Shown here one piece after another: positions 44,238 through 52,875 of a stretch of DNA of 55,477 nt; positions within the stretch are counted from its first letter, which is position 1; every line of letters starts with the position of its first letter. Position numbers and translations under genes: made by a program. This DNA is from CAWGCE01 sp964480915 (lineage in GTDB: Bacteria > Planctomycetota > Planctomycetia > Pirellulales > Pirellulaceae), in contig CAYZRS010000035.1 in assembly GCA_964480915.1 (NCBI GenBank), positions 1 to 55,477 of the forward strand, given 5' to 3'. Below the pieces are notes generated by a model that was not told the DNA's origin, did no database searches, and saw nothing but the letters and a program-made list of their open reading frames with translations.

Positions 44238-45641
44238 TTAGAGCCCTCGCAACATCCCGGCGGCCTTCGCCCACGTTTCCGCATATTCTTCCGCGGGCTG
44301 ACTATCGGCGACGATGCCACCCCCCACTGGCATTTGCCACCAGCCATGCTTGGCGGTGACCGTCCGTATGAGGATATTCAAATCCATGTCCCCGCCGGCT
44401 GAAATGTAACCCATGCTGCCGCAATAGGCGCCGCGGGGCACTTGTTCCAGCTCCGTGATAATTTCCATGGCGCGAATTTTTGGCGCCCCGGTAATCGAGC
44501 CACCAGGAAAGGCATGCTCGAGCAGATCAAATGCCGTGCAATCTTCTTTCAGCTCGCCTTGCACGACCGAAACTAAATGCTGCACGTAGCCGTACGACTC
44601 CAGGCCGCACAGGACAGGCACCCGAACGCTTTCCGGTTTGCAAGCCCGCGAGATGTCGTTGCGCAACAGATCGACGATCATCACATTCTCTGCGCGATCT
44701 TTTTCGCTGGTGCTCAGCACACGGGCGGAGTGCATGTTGGCCATCGGTATGGCACCGATCGGTCGAGTCCCCTTAATGGGGCGAGCTTCCACCAGCCGGT
44801 TGCGAATTTGCAGAAAGCGTTCTGGCGAGACACTCATGACCTGAAACTCACCCGCGTTCAGGTAGCCACCAAATGTGGACGCCGTGCCAGCGCGCAGCTT
44901 CGCATAGAATTCACTCGCAGGCAGCGACGCCGGGTGGAGCAATCGCTGCGATAGGTTCGCTTGAAAAATATCGCCGGCTCGGATGTACTCAATCGTCTGG
45001 GCGACCTTCGCCAAATAGGCTTCTTTGGAAACGTTGGAAACGAGCCGATCATGTCCTGGCAACGAAAAAGAAGGCGCTTGTAGTGGGCACGGCGGTCGAC
45101 TCGGCAACTCTTCTGGGGGCGGCGTCCGTTTCAACGCGGCTTTGAGTTCGGCCAGGCGCGAGCGCGCTCGCTCCGCCCGCGCTCGTGGTTCCATCTCGGG
45201 AAAGCCTTGCGACAGCAGCCACGCCTGGCTCAACCGATGGTCAAAACAGATCACCAAATCGTAGAAACCGACTGCTAAAGCTGGCACTTCAAATTCGTCG
45301 AAGACAGGGCGCGGCAAGGTTTCGAAGGAGTGGGCCAGTTCGTAACCAAACAGCCCCGCCAAGCCGCCTTGGAAGGGGGGCAAATCGGGATGCGGCGGCG
45401 TCGCAATCCGCTGCAGTTCCGCGCGACATTGGGCCAGTACTTCGGATCCGTCTTCGCCGGCCGCAACGGTCTTCGATGCGTAGGGATCGCAGGCAAGAAA
45501 CGAGTATCGGCCGAGCGTCTCGTGGCGTTGGCTGCTATCGAGGAAGATCGTCCCTTCCCGTCCCGCCAAGCGACGAAACGCGTCGATCGATGCGAAGCCC
45601 GCCGGGAGTCTTTCGACGAGTGGAAAAACAGGTTCAGTCAT
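44238..45641 (-). CDS. pabB: Aminodeoxychorismate synthase component I
   Basis: 467 residues, chorismate-binding enzyme. The PIKGTRP motif (lysine instead of the alanine of TrpE's PIAGT) marks aminodeoxychorismate rather than anthranilate synthase. Other family blocks are present: FQANLSQRL, DRAENVMIVDLLRNDISR, GSITGAPKIRAMEII and MPVGGGIVADS. It makes 4-amino-4-deoxychorismate from chorismate for p-aminobenzoate. The PabA glutaminase is not adjacent. Its ATG overlaps the DHPS-like stop by eight bases, so it is the last gene of an SDR / DHPS-like / pabB operon. The stop abuts the selenoprotein stop with no gap. Confidence 0.93.
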   Translation of the reverse strand: MTEPVFPLVERLPAGFASIDAFRRLAGREGTIFLDSSQRHETLGRYSFLACDPYASKTVAAGEDGSEVLAQCRAELQRIATPPHPDLPPFQGGLAGLFGYELAHSFETLPRPVFDEFEVPALAVGFYDLVICFDHRLSQAWLLSQGFPEMEPRARAERARSRLAELKAALKRTPPPEELPSRPPCPLQAPSFSLPGHDRLVSNVSKEAYLAKVAQTIEYIRAGDIFQANLSQRLLHPASLPASEFYAKLRAGTASTFGGYLNAGEFQVMSVSPERFLQIRNRLVEARPIKGTRPIGAIPMANMHSARVLSTSEKDRAENVMIVDLLRNDISRACKPESVRVPVLCGLESYGYVQHLVSVVQGELKEDCTAFDLLEHAFPGGSITGAPKIRAMEIITELEQVPRGAYCGSMGYISAGGDMDLNILIRTVTAKHGWWQMPVGGGIVADSQPAEEYAETWAKAAGMLRGL

Positions 45642-47052
45642 CGTGCTGTTGTTTCTTTCGCGCCGCCGCAGTCCTTCGAAGTCGATGACTGTCTTCTGGA
45701 ACCGTCAGCATTCCCCACTGGAGCGCCTCGTCCTGTCGATACTGCTTGCCAAGTGCCAAAGCGGTGGCCGCTTTCGCCATTTCGTATCCCAAATAAAACG
45801 CATGTGCAGGATCGACCGAATCGGGCCGCTCGTCCAACACGCGCTGAAACAGCACGAATGGATCGCAGTCCTGCACATGGAACTGACGACTGATGAGGTG
45901 AATCTCGCCACGGTCGGCGAAAATGCGATAGTTGCGATCACGAATCTGTTCGGCCAAGAGCGCCAATTGCTCGCTGGGTTGAGGAACGACATGGGTATCA
46001 CGCAACATGATCAGACGATCGTCGAGTCGCTTCGGTACCGTATTGTGATGGATCGCGTGGTAGGCCAATTGCCGCGCGACATCGCACTCGCGGACGCTAC
46101 TCCGAGCCCAATGGATCACCTGGGTTGTCAAAACGCTGCGAATCGACAGCTCTTGGCAAATCGCGATCAGCATCATGTTGAGACCGGCCGAATCGCAATC
46201 TGTCAGCTCGGTCAGATTGCCAATCCCCATCATCATCGGTGCATCCGGGTAGCGCCGACGTATTTCCATGTAGCGTTGAATGCTGGCAGCGAAGCCACAG
46301 CCAATCGGTTCCAGAATTGGATCGATGCGAAAATCGACACCGGCCGCCGCCAGGGACTCGATGTTCCGATCCAAGCTCTGCAGATCTGCTGGGGTATCGG
46401 GGATCACCACCACTTCGCAATTCCAATCAGCAGCCGCGGAGAGATTCGAACCGTTCACCGACAGCACAAGCTCCGCTCCGGCAGCCGTCGCGGCGGCAAC
46501 TTCTTCGTTCGAGAAACTATCGACCGACACGCGGACTCCCAGGTCGCGGAGCGCCGCGGTGACCGGTCCGACTTCGCTCCAGACGCTCCCCGGATCACAG
46601 CCCACATCGATCACGTCGGCGCCATCCGCGATCAACGCCCGAGCCGCTGCGACAATCTCCTCCAACGTCATCCGCGGCGCATGATTGATCTCGGCAATGA
46701 TCTCGATATCGTGCTGCCCGTAATCCGACGGCGTTGGCGTACCGCCCAAATAATCGGGCAATGACCTCAGGTCCCTTGGCCCCAGTTCGCACGGGACGTC
46801 GGTCTGCGACTGCAAACGGTTCAAATCGCCGGCGCAGTAGCCAGGTAAGATGATTCGATCTGCCGCCTGGGGCGGTTGCCAATTTTTTTGAATCCAGTCG
46901 GTCGTCATCAGCGCCGCCACCGTGATCGGCAGCACTTCGATCGTCGCCACGAATTTCATCTGCGCCGAAAGTGGCTCGACGACCGCACGGAGCGCATCGG
47001 CAGCCAATTTGCCGGTGATGAAATGGAGCCGGATCCCCTCAAGTGCGCTCAC
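45634..47052 (-). CDS. Dihydropteroate-synthase-like protein (DUF6513 type)
   Basis: 472 residues. Residues 1-120 are a separate N-terminal domain (GIRLHFITGKLAADALRAVV; VLPITVAALMTTDWI; ADRIILPGYCAGDLNRLQ) that I associate with DUF6513. Then comes a TIM barrel of DHPS type (IIAEINHAPRMTLEEIVAAA; GADVIDVGCDPGS; RVSVDSFSNEEVAAAT) and a C-terminal domain (YRIFADRGEIHLISRQFHVQ). The classical FolP pterin/pABA phosphate motifs are partly changed. Archaeal and planctomycete relatives are tied to tetrahydromethanopterin. GTG start overlaps the SDR stop (GTGA), and its stop overlaps pabB, so all three are coupled. The neighbours support a pterin-pABA condensation role. Confidence 0.85.
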   Translation of the reverse strand: MSALEGIRLHFITGKLAADALRAVVEPLSAQMKFVATIEVLPITVAALMTTDWIQKNWQPPQAADRIILPGYCAGDLNRLQSQTDVPCELGPRDLRSLPDYLGGTPTPSDYGQHDIEIIAEINHAPRMTLEEIVAAARALIADGADVIDVGCDPGSVWSEVGPVTAALRDLGVRVSVDSFSNEEVAAATAAGAELVLSVNGSNLSAAADWNCEVVVIPDTPADLQSLDRNIESLAAAGVDFRIDPILEPIGCGFAASIQRYMEIRRRYPDAPMMMGIGNLTELTDCDSAGLNMMLIAICQELSIRSVLTTQVIHWARSSVRECDVARQLAYHAIHHNTVPKRLDDRLIMLRDTHVVPQPSEQLALLAEQIRDRNYRIFADRGEIHLISRQFHVQDCDPFVLFQRVLDERPDSVDPAHAFYLGYEMAKAATALALGKQYRQDEALQWGMLTVPEDSHRLRRTAAARKKQQHDD

Positions 47053-47840
47053 GATGGTTCCGCCCCTTGGAATCCACCATTCACTTCGAGCACCTGCCCA
47101 TTGATAAAATCGGCAGCGGGGGATGCTAGAAACTCCACGGCGGCAGCGACATCTTCCGGGCGTCCCCAACGTCCCAACAGCGATTCCCGTTTCGCGCGAG
47201 CGTCCCATTCGGGGCTGGCCGTTGCACCCCATTCGGTCTGAATCCAACCCGGCGCCACACAATTGACACGAACTTCCGGCGCGAGTGTTTTCGCCAAGCT
47301 GCGGGTAAAACTCATGACGGCCCCTTTGGTCGCGGCAAACATCTCGCCACTGTCGCCTCCCATCCCGGCGATCGCCTGATCCCAACCGATCTGGATCAGG
47401 CAGCCCGCACCCCGTTGTTTCATGCGCTGGCCGACGTTGCGCGAAACGGCGATCGTTCCCCGCACATCGACTTCGAGTAAGTGTGCGAGCTTGGCATCGA
47501 ACGTCTCTTGCGCTCGATCGCCCGTCAACACATCGGCCCCAGCGTTGTTGACCCAGATATCGATCTCGTCTCGCCACTCGAATGCCGTGGCGACCAATCG
47601 ATCGCGTCCCTCCTGTTCGGCCAGATCGGCGAAGCAGCGGGCGATGGAGGATTCGGCGAGTCCTGTCAGGCTGGCTGTCTCGGCAAGTCGTTGACGGTCG
47701 GCGCGCGTGTGGAGCATCAATTCGGCACCGGCAGCGGCGAGTCGCAAGGCGATCGCTCGACCTATCCCCTTCGAGGCACCGGTAACGACGGCCGTTTTTC
47801 CGGCCAGTGGTCCCGTGTTGGCTGTTTCCGTGGATCTCAT
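47049..47840 (-). CDS. SDR-family oxidoreductase lacking the catalytic tyrosine
   Basis: 263 residues, classical SDR size. NAD(P) loop TGASKGIG (20-27), NNAG (98-101) and the C-terminal PEDVAAAVEFLASPAADFIN and GQVLEVNGGF are all typical. The catalytic YxxxK is F168-A-A-T-K172: lysine kept, tyrosine replaced by phenylalanine, and the usual serine position reads IGWDQ. So it is either inactive as a classical reductase or uses another proton donor, as W-D-Q might allow. Context with DHPS-like and PabB suggests a pteridine substrate (compare FolM and PTR1, also SDRs). ATG at 47840 chosen; GTG at 47864 is an alternative. Confidence 0.85.
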   Translation of the reverse strand: MRSTETANTGPLAGKTAVVTGASKGIGRAIALRLAAAGAELMLHTRADRQRLAETASLTGLAESSIARCFADLAEQEGRDRLVATAFEWRDEIDIWVNNAGADVLTGDRAQETFDAKLAHLLEVDVRGTIAVSRNVGQRMKQRGAGCLIQIGWDQAIAGMGGDSGEMFAATKGAVMSFTRSLAKTLAPEVRVNCVAPGWIQTEWGATASPEWDARAKRESLLGRWGRPEDVAAAVEFLASPAADFINGQVLEVNGGFQGAEPS

Positions 47841-47967
47841 GGCTTGAGTATGCCTCGCCACCACTTTCCTGACAACGCTGCCGAATCCTCGCCGGTGGCG
47901 AATGGCTGGCCGCTCGGGGATTTGTAGAATTCAGAACGTAGCGGCTGGAGCGGTTCGTGTAAAAATG

Positions 47968-47980
47968 GTCACGTTGTGAC
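47968..47980. promoter_or_regulatory. Palindrome in the divergent promoter region
   Basis: Perfect inverted repeat GTCAC-GTT-GTGAC between the SDR operon and the acyltransferase gene, a plausible operator; no factor can be named. Confidence 0.3.
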
Positions 47981-48076
47981 GATTTGCGTGACGACTTCCA
48001 TGTAGGGAACGCCTCAGGCTGTGGCCGCCGTCGTATTAGGGGCGTTTCGCTACCGGACCGCGATACATTGGAACGC

Positions 48077-49285
48077 ATGAACGCTACAGACGACGATTCG
48101 CCGATCGACATGCCCGGCCGTGATGAACTCGCGGCCGAACTATCGAACACCGCCTTCGCTTTCCGTGGTTACAACGTTACCAACCTTGGTCGCAGTTCGG
48201 AACTTCTGGCCCACAAGATGTACGGTCCCATCTTGGAAGAGTACCTGATTCGCGGCGCCAAACTCTGTAGCGAAGTGAAACGGCGACCGGTCGATCTGAT
48301 CGCCCGCGTCCGAGAGCAGCGTGACACGTCGCTGGCCACCTATGATGAAGCGATCGCGCTCGTCGTCTCGGTCGAGATGGCTCAGATCGAAATGTTGAAA
48401 CGGGTGCATGGCATATTCCTCAGCGACGCTTCGTTTGTCTTTGGATTTAGCCTGGGCGAAATCGCAGCGCTCGTGGCGGCGAATGTCATCGAGTTAGAGG
48501 CCGCCTTGCGGATACCGTTGATGATGTCCGACGACGCGGCCGAGCTGGCAGGCGATGTTACGCTGGGCGTTCTGTTCTCACGCAAGGGGGAACTCTCTCG
48601 CAAAGACGTCCATCGTCTTTGCCAGGAAATCAATCTCGCCGGGCAAGGCGTCATTGGCGTATCTGCCTACCTGGCACCCAACTCGATGCTTCTGATTGGC
48701 CAAGGCGACACCCTCGATCGATTCAAGAAAGAGATGAAGAGCCTCACGGATGAACGGCTATTCCTGCGTCGGAATGAACACCGCTGGCCGCCGCTCCATA
48801 CGCCCATCGTGTGGCAAAGGAACATCAACAATCGTTCGCAGCATCTGATGCACACGATGCCGGGCGGCTTGCAAGCACCCCATCCGCCCGTCTTCAGCCT
48901 GGTGACCGGTACGATCGGTTACCATGAGTCGAACACCCGCGAGATCATCGGACGCTGGGTCGACGAACCGCAGCATTTGTGGGAGGCGGTCGACCATACG
49001 CTCGCCAAAGGGATCGAAACCGTGATCCATGTCGGGCCGCAACCCAACATCATCCCGGCCACGTTTGGACGACTCGCCGCCAATGTCGCCAATCAGAAGA
49101 AAGACAGCCGCGGCATGCGGGCTCTTTCGACCATTGCCAACCGACCGTGGCTCGGTGCATTGCTGCCCAAAAGAGCCAGCTTGCTGCGCGCACCCGACGT
49201 CCGGCAACTCAATCTCGAAGATTGGCTGTTGGAGCAAACGGTCCGTCCCAGCGAAGCGACGAACCGCGAATCGGTCGAAAGCTAG
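48077..49285 (+). CDS. Stand-alone malonyl/acyl-transferase-like protein
   Basis: 402 residues with the FabD/polyketide-AT plan. FAFRGYNVTNLGR takes the place of FPGQGSQxxGM; the active serine is S125 in GFSLGEIAAL (the usual GHSLGE with His changed to Phe); the catalytic histidine is H241 in PPLHTPI; and WVDEPQHLWEAVDHTLAKGI plus VIHVGPQPNI complete the fold. Both catalytic residues are kept, so it is probably active on a CoA or ACP thioester. No ACP, ketosynthase or other polyketide gene is adjacent, so the acceptor is unknown. Start ATG at 48077 after TTGGAACGC. Confidence 0.8.
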   Translation: MNATDDDSPIDMPGRDELAAELSNTAFAFRGYNVTNLGRSSELLAHKMYGPILEEYLIRGAKLCSEVKRRPVDLIARVREQRDTSLATYDEAIALVVSVEMAQIEMLKRVHGIFLSDASFVFGFSLGEIAALVAANVIELEAALRIPLMMSDDAAELAGDVTLGVLFSRKGELSRKDVHRLCQEINLAGQGVIGVSAYLAPNSMLLIGQGDTLDRFKKEMKSLTDERLFLRRNEHRWPPLHTPIVWQRNINNRSQHLMHTMPGGLQAPHPPVFSLVTGTIGYHESNTREIIGRWVDEPQHLWEAVDHTLAKGIETVIHVGPQPNIIPATFGRLAANVANQKKDSRGMRALSTIANRPWLGALLPKRASLLRAPDVRQLNLEDWLLEQTVRPSEATNRESVES

Positions 49286-49385
49286 ATCACGCAGGTCGGC
49301 GGAAATGCTGAATGGAGCGCTCGGCGAGCGACGTTCCGATCCCGATCGTATCGACGCATCGTCCACCGTCGCCGTCATCACCGCC

Positions 49386-51032
49386 TCAATTCGTCGGCAA
49401 TTCGTAGCAGGCCGCCTCTTTCGCGTTCCGCACCAGCAAGCGATTGCCGGTCAGACAGAGCGTATTCCAAGTCTGGCCTTCCAGAACTTGGATTCGCCCC
49501 AGTTCGCGATATTCGGTCGGCGACGCTTCGACAAGCGCCAATTCGCCGAACTCACCGAGGACCAACAGCAAGTCATCGGCGGCTAGAATCTGGCCATACT
49601 TGTAACGACCTTTCTTCCACATTCGTTCTCCTGTGTTCACGTCCGCACAGCAGAGCACTCCATCATCGAGCGCGTAGGCATAGTCACCGACGACAGAAAC
49701 ATTGGAAAACTTCGTTTTGAGAATCCGCCGGTTGCTCCAGGCGCTGGTCGCCTGCCACTCGCCCGCATCGCTGCGGGTGAGCTGAATCATTTCTGCTCCC
49801 ATACCGTATCCTTTGGAGGCCAGGACGTGGCTTGAATCGACAATGATTGGCTGCGAGCAGTTCGCGTCCATGCCCGAATTACCGGGCCGCGAAAATTCCC
49901 ACAGTTCTTCGCCCGACTGCAAGTCGTGTCCGCTCACCGAACGCTCGTTGGTGACGACAATCTGTTCGGTCCCCAGCAAATCCCCCGTGATCGGCGAGGC
50001 GTAACTGATCTGTTGGTCACTCCCTTCCCAAATCGTTTCGCCCGTTTCCAAATCCAAGGCGGCAACATTCACGCTTTGCCCTTCGCTGGGCCCGCCGACC
50101 GCCACGATCAACTTATCATCGACGACGAGAGGCGAATTCGCACGGCCCCACGCGACCGCGCGCTCGGCTTCACTCTGCGTCATTCCTATTTCGGCGAAAA
50201 AATCACGTTGCCAAATCGTCTTACCATTCGCGCCGTCGAGGCAGCGTAAAATACCGGCCGCGCCTTGCGCATAAACTCTGCCGTTGTGAATGGTGGGCGT
50301 GCTCCGTGGCCCCAGAAAACCCAGCGGAGTTTTATGACGCGAATGGACCGACGAACTCCATTGCGGTTCGCCGCGATCGACCGCATAGCAAGTCACTAGT
50401 TCCTGCTCCCCACGCTGCTCCATCGTGACAGCAAAACCATTCACGACGGCAAAGCCTGACCAGCCAGCGCCGACCTCACGCCGCCAAATTTCTTGGGGAG
50501 GCGTCGCAGACCAATCGTGGCTGAGATTTGCTCCGGTCACCACCTGATTTCGCTGGGGACCGAGAAATTGCGGGAAATCGAGCGGACTTGTCGTCAACAA
50601 GTCGACGCCGGCCCCATCATTCGTGGCCAATTCGCCCAGCGTTTCGTCGTGAGCTTTCGTCCAGGCAAACTTGAGCGTCGGTATGAGGCTGCCCGAAAAG
50701 CTTTCGACACGAACCGTTGCCACAGTGGCCACGATGAGCCCCAACGTGGCAATGAGCCCACCACGGCGTAAGCCGGTAGAGTAGGCACTGCGAAAAAAGA
50801 ACCACATTCCCAGGTTGAAGAGGCACAGCAAGACACCCACGAAACCGACGATCCGCGCCACGGCAGGATCGTCATTCAAAATATGCGCGACGGCGAAACC
50901 TGCGACCGCCAGCACGAGGATGATCCAAAAGGACTTCGTCGGTCCGTATGTCTGTGGACGTTGGCGTTTTGGCGATGAGCCGCCATCCGTCGTGGCTGCT
51001 TCCGATTCGCCGGTTACTTGCCCATCTGTCAT
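49386..51032 (-). CDS. Membrane-anchored PQQ-type beta-propeller protein
   Basis: 548 residues. Three N-terminal membrane helices (FWIILVLAVAGFAVAHIL; FVGVLLCLFNLGMWFFF; LIATLGLIVATVATV), then an exported propeller (FPQFLGPQRNQVV, EIWRREVGAGWSGFAVVNG, blades ending GETIWEGSD, GEELWEFSRPG, GERMWKKG). A larger relative of the protein at 26733. The blades lack a visible catalytic site, so a scaffolding role in the periplasm is the likely one. ATG follows GGGGACGAATC. Confidence 0.88.
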   Translation of the reverse strand: MTDGQVTGESEAATTDGGSSPKRQRPQTYGPTKSFWIILVLAVAGFAVAHILNDDPAVARIVGFVGVLLCLFNLGMWFFFRSAYSTGLRRGGLIATLGLIVATVATVRVESFSGSLIPTLKFAWTKAHDETLGELATNDGAGVDLLTTSPLDFPQFLGPQRNQVVTGANLSHDWSATPPQEIWRREVGAGWSGFAVVNGFAVTMEQRGEQELVTCYAVDRGEPQWSSSVHSRHKTPLGFLGPRSTPTIHNGRVYAQGAAGILRCLDGANGKTIWQRDFFAEIGMTQSEAERAVAWGRANSPLVVDDKLIVAVGGPSEGQSVNVAALDLETGETIWEGSDQQISYASPITGDLLGTEQIVVTNERSVSGHDLQSGEELWEFSRPGNSGMDANCSQPIIVDSSHVLASKGYGMGAEMIQLTRSDAGEWQATSAWSNRRILKTKFSNVSVVGDYAYALDDGVLCCADVNTGERMWKKGRYKYGQILAADDLLLVLGEFGELALVEASPTEYRELGRIQVLEGQTWNTLCLTGNRLLVRNAKEAACYELPTN

Positions 51033-51211
51033 GATTCGTCCCCAGTTTAAGTTCAGAAAACGTGGAGCCATTCACGAAACCGATCCTGGCTTCGCGGCTC
51101 GCTTCCTTGAGGCCGGGAAATCGAGGTCACGTCGAAGTGTCCCGTTTTCGTCACCAGCTCCGGGACAATATATAGCTAAGCCGATCGGCCAAGCAAACGC
51201 CGAATGAGGAC

Positions 51212-52480
51212 TTAGAGAGATTCTGGAATCGCCAAATCGATGTCGTTCCCGAGTTCTGGTGCAAGCGTTGACGCGGTCGTCTCGACCTGAAACTGTGAGA
51301 GCGTCGCTAAACGATCATCCTCGCTGGTGAAACCGACCGTATGTGGCAGAAAGACAAAATCTTTATTCGCCTGCAGATGTTGAAAACCGGCCGCCCGTGG
51401 ATCGCCCCCTGTCAGATGAATCAATGATGCCAGTGCCAAATCCCGCACCTGACATTCAATCTTCGCTCGCTTGTTTCCATTGAGCTTCCCCGTGTAGAAG
51501 ACTCCCGAATCGTCGAGCAGGTCCTGAAGTGTCGCGACGTGCTCCTTCCCGCCAAACCGTGCTAAAGCGAGGATCGCGTACTGCCTCACGTGCGGCAAAC
51601 CGCCGCCAGAACGGATGACTCGTTCCGCCGCCTCCAAACCTTCTTGCTCGAGATTTTGCCGCATGGCCAATGTCAATCCTTGATAGATCGAAGTCGGCCC
51701 CTGAGCTGCCACAACGAACCGACCGACGATCTTCCGGAAAACAGGCGACTGCCAAGCCGAATCGTCCCCATTGCTGCTCAACTGAGACAGGAGGCTATAA
51801 ATTTGAATCCCGACATGATCGGGGGTCGAATCCAAGGCGTTACGATTTGGCAGATCCCGCGCCGTCGTCGCACTGACCATCAAGGCAATAACGGCATCAC
51901 GCGAAATCTTTTGTTGCTTCCACGACCGATTGGAGTTCAGTTCGACCAGTCGATCGAGTAGGACTTGATCGGCTCCCGCGCCCGCTTTGTCGAACCGGTT
52001 GAGAAACTCCCATTCACTTTGCAGAACTGAGATCCACAGCTGTCTCGCCGCCGCGTTCGCACCGGCGACTCTCGTCATCCGATGCCAACCGGGTATGGCC
52101 ATCGCACCGGTCAACTCCTCGCCAGCGACAAAACGACGCAATCGCTCCGGCCGTGAATTCAACGCCACCTGGATGACGATCGCCTCTGCCCGCTTTCTCA
52201 ACTCTCGATTCTTGTGACGGGTGAGCGGTTGTATGGACTCGAGCGCCGGCTGCCCCATCTGAATGAGCTCTTGCATGGCGCCTTCCCGATCGGCAAAAGA
52301 GTCGGCGTCCAGCTGTTGGACCAACGCTGCCAGCTGCTCGGTGGAGGGCTTCGCATCGTCGGGCGACGTCGGCTGTGCGGTCGAGTCCGCAGGCACGGCC
52401 GCCGCCAGGATGAGGATGGCCGACAACGTCGCTACGTGGTGGCAAAGAGAAGAAACGCGAAGTCGCAGGGTGGGCATCAT
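51212..52480 (-). CDS. Exported HEAT-repeat-like protein
   Basis: 422 residues. Signal peptide (HHVATLSAILILAAAVPADS); a helical start with the HEAT-like unit FADREGAMQELIQMGQPALE and RHKNRELRKRAEAIV; further helical units to about 330 (RQYAILALARFGGKEHVATL). Planctomycetes have many such periplasmic helical-repeat proteins; partners are unknown. Start ATG at 52480; the preceding in-frame extension to 52753 has no support. The C-terminal ~90 residues show no recognisable repeat. Confidence 0.75.
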   Translation of the reverse strand: MMPTLRLRVSSLCHHVATLSAILILAAAVPADSTAQPTSPDDAKPSTEQLAALVQQLDADSFADREGAMQELIQMGQPALESIQPLTRHKNRELRKRAEAIVIQVALNSRPERLRRFVAGEELTGAMAIPGWHRMTRVAGANAAARQLWISVLQSEWEFLNRFDKAGAGADQVLLDRLVELNSNRSWKQQKISRDAVIALMVSATTARDLPNRNALDSTPDHVGIQIYSLLSQLSSNGDDSAWQSPVFRKIVGRFVVAAQGPTSIYQGLTLAMRQNLEQEGLEAAERVIRSGGGLPHVRQYAILALARFGGKEHVATLQDLLDDSGVFYTGKLNGNKRAKIECQVRDLALASLIHLTGGDPRAAGFQHLQANKDFVFLPHTVGFTSEDDRLATLSQFQVETTASTLAPELGNDIDLAIPESL

Positions 52481-52875
52481 AAGATTGCACCAAGGGCCAA
52501 CAGTGTCTGTAAACGGGACGAGCGCATGCGGCGGCGAACAGATACAGACCAGCCACACAAGCTCGATTATATCCACAATCACGGGATTCTGACGCATGAT
52601 TGACCAAAACCGCTTGCCAGAGAGCACCCTGAGGACTAAGCTATTCCATGTGTTAGGGATTTGCGGCCGCTTGCAGCCTTCACTGCTAAAGAGCCAACAG
52701 CTGATTTTCGCCAGGGCGACCATGTCGCTTGACCGTCGGAGTCGGTTGTTCAAGCTACAAGACAGTTGAACCGCGACCGCTTTCCCGGCCGCGGTTTTTT
52801 TGTTGCCCGTCGGAATCGCAGCAAATTCGCGGCTCGACTTTTAATTCGGGCGATTGCCCAGAAAGCCGCGTAGCG
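52481..52875. other. Intergenic with a terminator upstream of the met genes
   Basis: No gene seen. Holds the promoter of the HEAT-repeat gene, a GCGAC-CAT-GTCGC hairpin (about 52716-52728) and the terminator-like hairpin at 52769-52801 listed separately. Confidence 0.5.
52769..52801 (+). terminator. Terminator-like hairpin in the leader of the trans-sulfuration genes
   Basis: Stem AACCGCGACC / GGCCGCGGTT with one mismatch, loop GCTTTCCC, then seven T. It stands about 75 bases before the PLP-enzyme ATG and no gene ends before it on this strand, so it could be an attenuator or end a short transcript. Confidence 0.7.

Noticed and set aside
47053..48150. Upstream extension of the DHPS-like frame to 838 residues
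   Set aside because: It overlaps the SDR gene in another frame and its residues are Arg/Ser/His-rich shadow sequence; the GTG overlapping the SDR stop is the natural start.
52607..52875. SAM or SAH riboswitch before the met-type genes
   Set aside because: I searched by eye for the SAM-I, SAM-II and SAH core words and found none; only the terminator-like hairpin remains.
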